Below, piece by piece: positions 8,641 through 15,280 of a DNA stretch of 15,281 nucleotides. The notes beneath the pieces are model-generated. The model did not search any database. It had not been told where the DNA came from and was given only the letters and a program-made list of their open reading frames with translations. Both the position numbers and the translations under genes were made by a program. Origin of the DNA: CAZTZL01 sp964617625 (GTDB lineage Bacteria; Zhuqueibacterota; QNDG01; DSAB01); contig CAZTZL010000062.1 of assembly GCA_964617625.1 (NCBI GenBank), positions 1 to 15,281 on the forward strand, read 5' to 3'. How positions within the stretch are numbered: position 1 is the first letter of the stretch; each line of letters starts with the position of its first letter.

Positions 8641-8668
8641 TTGACTTTTAGATTTTTATTTGTATAAT
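8641..8668 (+). promoter_or_regulatory. Near-consensus sigma-70-type promoter
   Basis: TTGACT (8641-8646, 5/6) and a perfect TATAAT (8663-8668) are separated by 16 bp, with an AT-rich spacer. Transcription would start near 8675, about 35 nt before the ATG at 8711. This is one of the two strongest promoter matches in the window. Confidence 0.75.
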
Positions 8669-8710
8669 TATCACTTGGTACCACAATTTCCCATAGGGAG
8701 AAAAGCAGCC

Positions 8711-9160
8711 ATGAAAACCAAAATTATCTTTTTCCTCTTGATTATTGCTTCTTCTGTTCTGATCGCACAAATTCAGGACGATAAAAGCGTGGTATTCAAA
8801 CCTTCTGAAGGTTTTCAAAAAACCAGAGGATTTCTCGATCAGCTTTTTGATTCGAATAAACTCAGCATGTCACAAAGTTATTCGCTCTCCTACTTCACAT
8901 CCGGGGGAAACGGATACAATCAGGGTCTCTATCTCAATACAATTAATTATCAATTTTCCGATCCCCTGTTGATGCAGGTTCGCTTTGGCTATCTGCATCA
9001 ACCGTTTGGCGGATCGAATAGCATATCCCGGGAAGCCAACAACAAATTCTTTGTACAAAGGGCTATGCTTCAATACCAGCCCTTTAAAAATACAACTTTG
9101 GTGATCGATTATCAGGCCTATCCTTCGCCGCTGATGAATCCCTATTACCGAACCTGGTAA
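8711..9160 (+). CDS. Small exported protein of unknown function
   Basis: The 149-aa product begins with a clear signal peptide (MKTKIIFFLLIIASSVLIA, cleavage near residue 19-20). After it comes a sequence of alternating polar and aromatic residues (SQSYSLSYF, GLYLNTINYQF, LMQVRFGYLHQPF, AMLQYQPF, TTLVIDYQAY), which suggests beta strands of an outer-membrane or periplasmic protein. It contains no cysteine, no catalytic motif and no sorting domain. The chosen ATG has GGGAG 10 nt upstream; the frame continues upstream to a TTG at 8660, but that lies within the promoter. It has its own promoter and its own terminator, so it is probably a single, well-expressed gene. I do not recognise a family; its place just ahead of a LytR_C/rsfS operon hints at an envelope role, but only weakly. 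Confidence 0.8.
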   Translation: MKTKIIFFLLIIASSVLIAQIQDDKSVVFKPSEGFQKTRGFLDQLFDSNKLSMSQSYSLSYFTSGGNGYNQGLYLNTINYQFSDPLLMQVRFGYLHQPFGGSNSISREANNKFFVQRAMLQYQPFKNTTLVIDYQAYPSPLMNPYYRTW

Positions 9161-9212
9161 CAATGAGGGATGTATCGGCGTGATTATTTGCACTATATCA
9201 TTCAGTTATATT

Positions 9213-9244
9213 TGACCGAGATATTATGACTCGGTCATTTTTTT
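9213..9244 (+). terminator. Intrinsic terminator
   Basis: A perfect 8-bp stem TGACCGAG/CTCGGTCA (9213-9220 and 9230-9237) with a 9-nt loop is followed by seven T (9238-9244). It ends the 149-aa gene, 53 bp after its stop. Its T-tract ends only 19 bp before the next start codon, so it may also limit transcription into the following operon. Confidence 0.85.
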
Positions 9245-9263
9245 ATTGAAACAGAGGGGAAAA

Positions 9264-9794
9264 ATGGTTACCCAGAGAAGACGAAGAATACGTCCCTTGC
9301 CCAAACCTGCGCACCAGCCCTATAGAAGAAAACGAACCTCAAAACCGCACACAAACTGGAAAGGCAGTCTCGTAAAATCTCTCATCGCTCTGTTTGTTTT
9401 AGTCGACGTCGTATTGATTTTATTCATTATCAGACAATGTTCGAAACCCCCGGTTAAAGAAATGATCGTTGAAGAGGAACCAAAGATCCTTCAGATTGAA
9501 ATATTAAACGGCTGCGGCGTTCCGGGAATTGCCGGAAAATACATGGATTATTTCCGCAAACAGGGATTTGATGTCATTCGTTCTGAAAATTACGAGACGT
9601 TCAATGTCCTTAAAACGGTTGTAATCGACCGGCGTGGAAAAATTCAAAACGGAATACGAATCGCTTCAGCGCTTGGACTCGGGAAAGACCGTGTCCTTCA
9701 GGAGGTGAATGAATCGTATCTGATCGACGCCACGGTGATTCTTGGGAAAGATTACAACCGCCTCGATCCATGGGAAAAAATGGAGCATGAATGA
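9264..9794 (+). CDS. Membrane-anchored LytR C-terminal (LytR_C) domain protein
   Basis: The 176-aa product has a strongly basic, proline-rich N-terminal tail (residues 1-34, RRRRIRPLPKP), one transmembrane helix (about 36-57) and an outside domain at about 75-163. That domain matches LytR_C: IEILNGCGVPGIAGKYMDYFRKQGFDV, then a predicted strand and the ATVILGKDY ending. The domain is common at the end of LytR-CpsA-Psr proteins but here stands alone, without the catalytic LCP part, so wall-polymer transfer is not expected. The ATG at 9264 has AGGGG 4 nt upstream; an in-frame TTG at 9246 abuts the terminator T-tract and is less likely. Its stop overlaps the rsfS start (ATGA). The function of stand-alone LytR_C proteins is uncertain; an envelope-associated role is inferred. 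Confidence 0.85.
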   Translation: MVTQRRRRIRPLPKPAHQPYRRKRTSKPHTNWKGSLVKSLIALFVLVDVVLILFIIRQCSKPPVKEMIVEEEPKILQIEILNGCGVPGIAGKYMDYFRKQGFDVIRSENYETFNVLKTVVIDRRGKIQNGIRIASALGLGKDRVLQEVNESYLIDATVILGKDYNRLDPWEKMEHE

Positions 9795-10156
9795 AAAAAA
9801 CGATCCAGCCGCACGAACTTGCCAGCCGAATTGCACAAATTGCCCTTGGAAAAAAAGCCTGCGAAATCCGTATTATGAATCTTCAGAAATTGGATACGGT
9901 CACGGATTTTTTTGTAATCTGCCATGGTGAATCCAAAGCACAGGTCAAAGCCATTGCCGATGCGATTCTTGAAGAAACCGGCCAGCAGGGCGTCCGGATG
10001 TGGCACAGGGAAGGATACCAGGTTCTGCACTGGGTCCTGTTGGATTACGTGGATGTGGTTGTCCATATTTTCGAGAAAGAGACGAGAGATTTTTACCGCC
10101 TGGAAAATCTGTGGGGGGATGCGGAAATTGAAATGATTCAGGATCATGCGGAATGA
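9791..10156 (+). CDS. rsfS: Ribosomal silencing factor RsfS (Iojap/YbeB family)
   Basis: RsfS binds ribosomal protein uL14 on the 50S subunit and blocks joining with 30S, lowering translation in starvation. The 121-aa product carries the family hallmarks: TDFFVICHGESKAQVKAIAD (39-58), EGYQVLHWVLLDYVDVVVHIF (74-94) and ETRDFYRLENLWGDAE (97-112). It is slightly longer than E. coli RsfS (105 aa). Its start overlaps the LytR_C gene stop and its stop overlaps the argS start, both as ATGA, which indicates one tightly coupled transcript. GGAG lies 5 nt before the start. Confidence 0.96.
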   Translation: MKKTIQPHELASRIAQIALGKKACEIRIMNLQKLDTVTDFFVICHGESKAQVKAIADAILEETGQQGVRMWHREGYQVLHWVLLDYVDVVVHIFEKETRDFYRLENLWGDAEIEMIQDHAE

Positions 10157-11814
10157 ATATCGAAAACTATTTGAAAAAACAGCTCAAACAAGCGGTTCAA
10201 TCGATCGGTTTGAAGGAAGAAAAACCTCTGTCGATTGATCTGTCTCCGGGCAAACAAAAAGAACATGGTGATTTTGCCACCAATCTGCCTTTTCTCCTCG
10301 CACCATTGATGCGCCAATCTCCAAAACAAATCGGCCAATCCATTATCGATCATATCGAGCTGGACAAATCCATCATCGAGAAAGTTGAAATGGCCGGCGC
10401 GGGATTCATCAATTTTACTTTGAGCCGTCCCTTCCTGCAATCGGCTGTCAGCGAGATTTTGGAGCAGGATAAAAAATACGGCCATGCGGATTGGGGAAAG
10501 GGAAAAAAAACACAGGTAGAGTTCATCAGCGCCAATCCGACGGGCCCCTTGACGATCGGCCACGGAAGACAGGCGGTTATCGGAGACATCATTGCCCGTC
10601 TTCTCAAAGCGACCGGCCACGATGTGATCCGTGAGTACTATTTCAACGATGCAGGCAAACAGATGCGGGTTCTGGGGGAATCGGTCCGATTGAGATATCT
10701 TGAGCTTTTGGGAGAATCCGTCGATTTCCCCGAAGATTATTATCAGGGAGAGTACATCCGGGAGATCGCCGAAAAAGCGACAGAGGAAAAAGGAGACACA
10801 CTGCGCTCTTCTGAAAATACGGACTATTTTCGCAGTCTCGCCGAAACCAACATTTTTGACCTGATCAAGCAAACGGTTGAAAAATTAGGGATCCATTTTG
10901 ACGTATTCTATAATGAAAAATCGCTTTACGACACCGGTAAAATCGATGCTGTGATTCAGGATCTTCGGAACAGGGATCTCGCATACGATTCGGACGGAGC
11001 CGTGTGGTTCCGCACGACGAAACTGGGCATGGATCAGGACCGGGTGATTGTCAAATCCTCGGGGGAACCGACCTACCGCCTGCCCGATATTGCCTATCAC
11101 AAGGACAAATTTGAAAGGGGATTCGACCTCATTGTGGACATTTTCGGCGCGGACCACATCGCAACCTATCCCGATGTCCTTGCCGGACTGAACGCACTGG
11201 GGTATGACGGAAACAAAGTCAAAGTGCTGATCCACCAATTTGTGACGCTGACCGAAGGCAAGGAAAAAATTAAAATGTCCACCCGGAAGGCCAATTTTGT
11301 CACACTCGATGAATTGATGGAAGAAGTGGGTACTGACATTACACGTTATTTTTTTATCAACCGATCCATGTCGAGCCATCTCAATTTCGACCTGACGCTG
11401 GCCAAGACCCAGTCCGAGGAAAATCCGGTTTTCTATGTCCAGTATGCCCATGCGCGGATATGCAGTATTCTCCGCCATGCAAAAGAACAGGGGGTGAATC
11501 CCGAATCCAGAGCCGATCTCTCTCTGCTCGAAATCCCGGAGGAAATCGACCTGATAAAAATTCTTATGGCCTTTCCGCGCATTGTCACAGAGGCGGCCCG
11601 TCTCTTCGAACCGCACCACATCCCAAGCTATTTGGAAGAAGTGGCTACGGCTTATCACCGTTTTCAACATGCCGGCAAACAGAACGATGCCTTCAGGGTC
11701 GTCACGGACAACAAACCCCTGACACTCGCCAGACTGGCCCTCTGCCGTGCTGCGCGGATCGTGTTGGCCAACGGACTTTCACTGCTCGGGATTTCCAAAC
11801 CAGAAAAGATGTAA
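10153..11814 (+). CDS. argS: Arginyl-tRNA synthetase
   Basis: Class I synthetase that charges tRNA-Arg. The 553-aa product has the N-terminal Add-1-like domain (about 1-110). The HIGH-region signature is ISANPTGPLTIGHGRQAVIG (about 125-144), where the usual first histidine is a threonine (TIGH). REYYFNDAGKQMRVLGES follows, then the KMSKS-type loop KIKMSTRK (KMSTR at 374-378), and a C-terminal DALR anticodon-binding domain with YVQYAHARI and the LARLALCRAARIVLANGLSLLGI ending. The length is normal. It overlaps rsfS by 4 nt and is followed after 29 bp by the adenosine kinase gene, which has its own strong Shine-Dalgarno. Confidence 0.97.
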   Translation: MNIENYLKKQLKQAVQSIGLKEEKPLSIDLSPGKQKEHGDFATNLPFLLAPLMRQSPKQIGQSIIDHIELDKSIIEKVEMAGAGFINFTLSRPFLQSAVSEILEQDKKYGHADWGKGKKTQVEFISANPTGPLTIGHGRQAVIGDIIARLLKATGHDVIREYYFNDAGKQMRVLGESVRLRYLELLGESVDFPEDYYQGEYIREIAEKATEEKGDTLRSSENTDYFRSLAETNIFDLIKQTVEKLGIHFDVFYNEKSLYDTGKIDAVIQDLRNRDLAYDSDGAVWFRTTKLGMDQDRVIVKSSGEPTYRLPDIAYHKDKFERGFDLIVDIFGADHIATYPDVLAGLNALGYDGNKVKVLIHQFVTLTEGKEKIKMSTRKANFVTLDELMEEVGTDITRYFFINRSMSSHLNFDLTLAKTQSEENPVFYVQYAHARICSILRHAKEQGVNPESRADLSLLEIPEEIDLIKILMAFPRIVTEAARLFEPHHIPSYLEEVATAYHRFQHAGKQNDAFRVVTDNKPLTLARLALCRAARIVLANGLSLLGISKPEKM

Positions 11815-11843
11815 ACATGGAACCTATTTAAGGAGGTGTCCCG

Positions 11844-12806
11844 TTGAAAATTGTCGTTACCGGATCCATCGCTTTCGATTATCTCATGTCTTTCCCGGGG
11901 AATTTTTCCGAACATTTTCTCCCCGACCAGTTGGACAAAATCAGTGTGAGTTTTCTTGTAGATTCTCTGGCACGCCGGAACGGGGGATGCGCGGCAAACA
12001 TTTCATACAGTCTGGCTCTGCTTGGTGAACGCCCGACCCTTTTCGGCACGGTGGGAAAAGATTTTAAGGATTACGGTGCATTTCTGAAAAATGTTGGTGT
12101 GGACACCTCGAAAATCCATGCTGTCGAAAACGAATATACGGCCTCTTTCTTTGCAAACACGGATCAAAAAGGGAATCAGATTGCTTCTTTTTACACGGGC
12201 GCCATGCAGCATGCGAAAGAGCTGTCGATTCGTAACATCTCGGGCGAACCGATTGATCTGCTCATCATCTCCCCAAACGATCCCAAAGCCATGATAAATT
12301 ATGTGAAAGAATGCAAGGAAATGGCGATTCCGTATATTTTCGATCCGAGCCAGCAGATCGTCCGGTTGACGGGGGAAGAGCTGAAATACGGCACAGAGGG
12401 AGCCAAGATTCTGATTTTAAACGATTATGAATTGGAAATGTTTAAAAAGAAAACCGGGGTTTACGATGACCATCTTCTCTATCTGGTCGAAGTCGTCATC
12501 GTTACGCACGGAGAGGACGGATCGGTCATCCGAACAGGCAATAAAACCTTCCGCATCCCGGTTGTTCCCCCCAGACAAACCCTCGATCCCACAGGTGTGG
12601 GCGATGCTTACAGGGCCGGACTCATCAAGGGATTGATCAACCGTCTCTCGTGGGAAAGTATCGGCCGGATGGGCAGTCTGGCAGCGGCCTACGTTCTGGA
12701 AACGGAAGGCCCCCAGAACCACCAGTACGATTTGAGACGGTTCGTGGACAGATACTGCAGCGTGTTCGGAGAAGCTGAAGAAGTCCGGGAACTGGTTAAA
12801 GTATAA
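11844..12806 (+). CDS. PfkB-family kinase, probably adenosine kinase
   Basis: The 320-aa product is a PfkB (ribokinase-like) sugar/nucleoside kinase. It has RNGGCAANISYSLALLG (45-61), IFDPSQQIVRLTGEE (165-179) and the ATP/anion-hole motif DPTGVGDAYRAG (248-259) with catalytic base D254. The opening VTGSIAFDYLMSFPGNFSE, SFLVDSL, ASFYTGAM and the tail VLETEGPQ closely resemble, from memory, the adenosine kinase of Mycobacterium tuberculosis (Rv2202c), which converts adenosine and ATP to AMP and ADP. Substrate choice is therefore likely but not proven; a general sugar kinase is the alternative. It starts at TTG 11844 with an excellent AAGGAGGTG (11830-11838) 5 nt upstream. Its stop overlaps the yjbQ start by one base (TAATG). 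Confidence 0.9.
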   Translation: MKIVVTGSIAFDYLMSFPGNFSEHFLPDQLDKISVSFLVDSLARRNGGCAANISYSLALLGERPTLFGTVGKDFKDYGAFLKNVGVDTSKIHAVENEYTASFFANTDQKGNQIASFYTGAMQHAKELSIRNISGEPIDLLIISPNDPKAMINYVKECKEMAIPYIFDPSQQIVRLTGEELKYGTEGAKILILNDYELEMFKKKTGVYDDHLLYLVEVVIVTHGEDGSVIRTGNKTFRIPVVPPRQTLDPTGVGDAYRAGLIKGLINRLSWESIGRMGSLAAAYVLETEGPQNHQYDLRRFVDRYCSVFGEAEEVRELVKV

Positions 12807-13225
12807 TGCGGATTATTACCGATCATATCGATATTTCGACACAGGGACATACCGACATTATCGATATTACATCTCAGGTAACGGACGTACTTTCCAAAAG
12901 CCAATTGAAAGAGGGCCAGATGACTGTTTTTGTTTCCGGTTCCACGGCCGCAATTACCACCATAGAATACGAACCGGGTTTGTTGAGGGATCTGCCCGAA
13001 ACTCTGGAAAAAATAGCGCCTTCCGGCAAACATTATCATCATGATGCCACATGGGGAGACGGCAATGGCAGTGCGCACGTGCGCGCAGCGCTGATCGGCG
13101 GCTCGTTTACGGTCCCTTTCTCCGAAGGCCGGATGCTGCTCGGCACCTGGCAGCAAATCGTGGTCATGGATTTTGACACCCGTCCCCGAAACCGGAAAAT
13201 TGTCGTCCAAATGATGGGTATATAA
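12806..13225 (+). CDS. yjbQ: YjbQ/UPF0047 family protein
   Basis: The 139-aa product matches UPF0047 along its length. It has VSGSTAAITTIEYEPGL (43-59), the H/D-rich segment YHHDATWGDGNGSAHVRAAL (77-96), VPFSEGRMLLGTWQQI (103-118) and DFDTRPRNRKIVVQ (122-135). The conserved Glu, His and Asp residues form the putative active site of a small trimeric beta protein. E. coli YjbQ has reported thiamine-phosphate synthase activity, but the family's physiological role is unsettled. It lies between adenosine kinase and mtnA with a 1-nt overlap upstream and a 3-bp gap downstream, so it probably works in the same metabolic setting. Confidence 0.93.
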   Translation: MRIITDHIDISTQGHTDIIDITSQVTDVLSKSQLKEGQMTVFVSGSTAAITTIEYEPGLLRDLPETLEKIAPSGKHYHHDATWGDGNGSAHVRAALIGGSFTVPFSEGRMLLGTWQQIVVMDFDTRPRNRKIVVQMMGI

Positions 13226-13228
13226 ATC

Positions 13229-14269
13229 ATGCCTGTCAGGACCATCGAATGGATCAGCAGCGGAATCAGAATCATCGATCAAACCCGGCTTCCCGACAGC
13301 CTCGTCTATCTGAATATCAAGGACATTCCAACTCTTTGCGAAGCTATCCGAACCCTTCGAATCCGTGGAGCCCCTGCCATCGGGATTGCGGCTGCCATGG
13401 GTGCAGCCCTGTCCGCAAAAAATTATCAGGGTGATGATACAATGATCTTGACCGGACAGATTCAAAAGTCGATGGACGAAATCCGGTCCACCCGCCCGAC
13501 TGCGGTCAATCTCTTCTGGGCACTGGAGAGAATGAAACGGGCACTGAATCATATTCAAAAAACAGATGTGAAAACCATTCAGGACGGGCTTGTTAAAGAA
13601 GCAAAAACAATATTGGAAGAAGACCGTGAAATCTGCCGCCGGATCGGCAAAAACGGCGCTTCCCTTCTGCCGGAGGAGGTGACTGTCCTGACGCACTGCA
13701 ACGCCGGAGGTCTGGCCACATCGGAATATGGAACTGCTCTCGGAGTCATTTACGCTGCCCATGAATCCGGAAAAAAGGTCCGTGTGTACGCTGATGAAAC
13801 CCGGCCGCTCCTTCAGGGAGCGCGGCTCACAACATGGGAACTGAAGAATGCGGGCATTGATGTAACCCTGATCTGTGATTCGGCAGCCGGTTTTCTGATG
13901 CAGCAGGGAAAAATCGATTGCGTCATTGTCGGCTCGGACCGGATCGCATCCAACGGCGATACGGCCAACAAGATCGGCACATACACACTGGCCGTCCTGG
14001 CCGGGAAACACCACATACCTTTCTATGTAGCTGCTCCGGTTTCGACCATAGATCGATCTATCGCTTCGGGAGAGGACATTCCGATTGAGGAACGTTCGGC
14101 CGAGGAAATCACATCGGGATTTGGCAGACGCACGGCTCCTGAAAATATTGAAGTTTACAACCCGGCTTTCGATATCACTCCCCATGCTCTGATAAACGCC
14201 ATCATTACTGAACAGAAGATCTTTTCACCGCCATTTAAAACTGCTCTCTCCAAATTATCCCCGGATTGA
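13229..14269 (+). CDS. mtnA: Methylthioribose-1-phosphate isomerase
   Basis: MtnA converts 5-methylthioribose-1-phosphate to methylthioribulose-1-phosphate in methionine salvage and in MTA or 5'-deoxyadenosine shunts. The 346-aa product has RGAPAIGIAAA (46-56), the catalytic cysteine C157 in THCNAGGLAT, the DETRPLLQGARLTTWEL segment (189-205) and catalytic D237 in VGSDRIASNGDTANKIGTY. Both active-site residues are present, which separates it from eIF2B-type relatives. An archaeal-type ribose-1,5-bisphosphate isomerase is less likely given these motifs and the N-terminal domain. No other salvage gene (mtnK, mtnB, mtnD, mtnP) lies in the window. It is the last gene of the operon; its Shine-Dalgarno is poor, suggesting coupling to yjbQ. 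Confidence 0.96.
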   Translation: MPVRTIEWISSGIRIIDQTRLPDSLVYLNIKDIPTLCEAIRTLRIRGAPAIGIAAAMGAALSAKNYQGDDTMILTGQIQKSMDEIRSTRPTAVNLFWALERMKRALNHIQKTDVKTIQDGLVKEAKTILEEDREICRRIGKNGASLLPEEVTVLTHCNAGGLATSEYGTALGVIYAAHESGKKVRVYADETRPLLQGARLTTWELKNAGIDVTLICDSAAGFLMQQGKIDCVIVGSDRIASNGDTANKIGTYTLAVLAGKHHIPFYVAAPVSTIDRSIASGEDIPIEERSAEEITSGFGRRTAPENIEVYNPAFDITPHALINAIITEQKIFSPPFKTALSKLSPD

Positions 14270-14281
14270 TTCATTTTCAAC

Positions 14282-14310
14282 TTGACATTTTTCATCAATT
14301 GATTTAGATT
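14282..14310 (+). promoter_or_regulatory. Promoter upstream of structured leader
   Basis: A perfect TTGACA (14282-14287) and TAGATT (14305-14310, 4/6) are separated by 17 bp, only 12 bp after the mtnA stop. Transcription would start near 14317, about 250 nt before the next start codon and 170 nt before the terminator hairpin. Confidence 0.65.
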
Positions 14311-14316
14311 GAAATA

Positions 14317-14534
14317 CGCCTTTTAATCACGCCTTAGGGGAAATAAGCATCCCTGTCGCTGATTAACGTCCGTGACAGTGATCATTACATTTTCGGCTGT
14401 TGCAGGAGATCAACAACACAATATTGCGTTGCGACCTTTCTCCTGAATAAAAAATTTTTCAACAGTCTCTGCGTTAGGAGATTTTAAACCTCCACGTGGG
14501 ATGTATTCCTTCCCTGACACGTGGAGGTTTTTTT
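14317..14534 (+). ncRNA. Candidate structured leader RNA (riboswitch/attenuator) or small RNA
   Basis: About 218 nt lie between a good promoter and an intrinsic terminator, with no convincing reading frame. Several helices can be drawn by hand. CTGTCGC/GTGACAG (14353-14359 with 14372-14378, one G-U) excludes AGGGG/TCCCT (14336-14340 with 14350-14354). TGTTG/CAACA (14398-14402 with 14411-14415) has CAGGAGAT in its loop. CAGGAGA (14403-14409) can pair with TCTCCTG (14439-14445). That TCTCCT can instead pair with AGGAGA (14476-14481), next to the terminator's 5' arm. Sequestered partners and a terminator 33 nt upstream of a start codon suggest conditional termination for the FN3 gene; a free small RNA or an mtnA 3' end are alternatives. 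No known RNA family was recognised. The 5' end is inferred from the promoter. Confidence 0.5.
14486..14534 (+). terminator. Strong intrinsic terminator
   Basis: A perfect 13-bp stem AAACCTCCACGTG/CACGTGGAGGTTT (14486-14498 and 14518-14530) with a 19-nt loop is followed by a run of seven T (14528-14534). It could end the upstream structured RNA, serve as the last terminator of the mtnA operon, or attenuate the following gene, whose start is 33 bp downstream. Confidence 0.88.
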
Positions 14535-14567
14535 ATTTTGAACGCCAAAGGGGAAACGGAGGAACCC

Positions 14568-15173
14568 ATGCAAAAATTCCAGGTGCGCCATGGACTGTCG
14601 AGAATATTGCCTGTTTTTTCTTTGATTTTTTTCGGAGCCGATCTGGGCTTCACGCAAAATGTGGCCGTTACCTGGAATCCAAACACGGAACCGGATATCG
14701 CCGGTTATAAAATTTACTACGGACAAATTTCCAAAAATTATGACCATTCCATTGATCTCAATCGAAAAACGGAATACATCATCTCTTCGCTTCCCGATAC
14801 GGGACTCTACTACTTTGCGGTAACGGCCTATGATCTGGCAGGAAACGAGAGCGGCTACTCCAAGGAAGTATCCATATACATCAAGCAGCCCCGGTTTTTC
14901 TACGGACTTCAGCAGAACTTTCCCAATCCATTCAATCCCTTTACACTCATCCCTTACCGCTTACCGAGACACATGAAATTCAAGCTCGATGTCTATGACC
15001 TGACAGGAAGGCTGGTCAAAATCCTCGATGAGGGTGAAAAAGAAGCGGGCAACTATTTAATCCGGTGGGATGGAAAAGATGAAAGAAACAGGAGCGTTGC
15101 CACGGGCACTTACATTTGCCGGCTCGTTTCGGAGGGATTCTACCAAACACGGAAACTGATTGTGCTGCATTAA
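14568..15173 (+). CDS. Small exported FN3-domain protein with C-terminal sorting domain
   Basis: The 201-aa product contains just three parts. A signal peptide covers about 1-30 (hydrophobic ILPVFSLIFFGADLG). One fibronectin type III domain covers about 31-106, with VTWNPNTEPDIAGYKIYYG and YYFAVTAYDLAGNESGYS. A FlgD-like sorting domain covers about 112-201, beginning LQQNFPNPFNPFTLIPYRLP and containing VYDLTGRLV and WDGKDERNRSVATGTY. It lacks any catalytic part, so it may be a surface adaptor or binding protein; the ligand is unknown. The ATG at 14568 has GGAGG 5 nt upstream; the frame extends back to 14496, but that start lies inside the terminator hairpin. Transcription probably depends on readthrough of that terminator. 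Confidence 0.9.
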   Translation: MQKFQVRHGLSRILPVFSLIFFGADLGFTQNVAVTWNPNTEPDIAGYKIYYGQISKNYDHSIDLNRKTEYIISSLPDTGLYYFAVTAYDLAGNESGYSKEVSIYIKQPRFFYGLQQNFPNPFNPFTLIPYRLPRHMKFKLDVYDLTGRLVKILDEGEKEAGNYLIRWDGKDERNRSVATGTYICRLVSEGFYQTRKLIVLH

Positions 15174-15182
15174 TCTATTGAA

Positions 15183-15280
15183 CTGTCATCTCGAACCCCC
15201 GATTCATCGGGGTGAGAGATCTTATAGCCCTTCCGGTTATAAGATTTCTCAGTCGTCCAAAGACTCCTTCGAAAAGACAG
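15183..15280. repeat. Palindromic intergenic repeat with terminal inverted repeats
   Basis: The ends CTGTCATCTCGAA (15183-15195) and TTCGAAAAGACAG (15268-15280) are inverted repeats matching at 11 of 13 positions. Inside are a perfect CCCCGAT/ATCGGGG hairpin (15197-15203 with 15206-15212, 2-nt loop) and a 13-bp stem GAGAGATCTTATA/TATAAGATTTCTC (15214-15226 with 15238-15250, one G-U). No reading frame fits. The design is that of REP/MITE-like elements scattered in FCB genomes. No second copy is seen in this window, and the element nearly reaches the window end, so its right limit is uncertain. Confidence 0.75.

Noticed and set aside
10144..11670. Long minus-strand frames (242 and 261 aa) opposite argS
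   Set aside because: They are antisense to argS, with no recognisable domain or ribosome-binding support.
11817..11831. Four-codon mini-ORF (MEPI) between argS and the adenosine kinase gene
   Set aside because: Its ATG has no clear ribosome-binding site and it is too short to judge; chance is the simplest explanation.
12689..14185. 498-aa minus-strand open frame opposite yjbQ and mtnA
   Set aside because: It is antisense to clearly recognised genes with intact catalytic motifs, and its composition (rich in C, F, S, D) shows no domain; it is a shadow frame.
14330..14420. Partial likeness to a cobalamin riboswitch (GGGGAA, CCGTGACAGTGA, GCAGGAGATC)
   Set aside because: The fragments come in a roughly right order, but the core segments (GGTG..AATCC, CCCCGCAACTGT and the full B12 box) are not present, so I do not assign the family. 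A cmscan with the cobalamin model would settle it.
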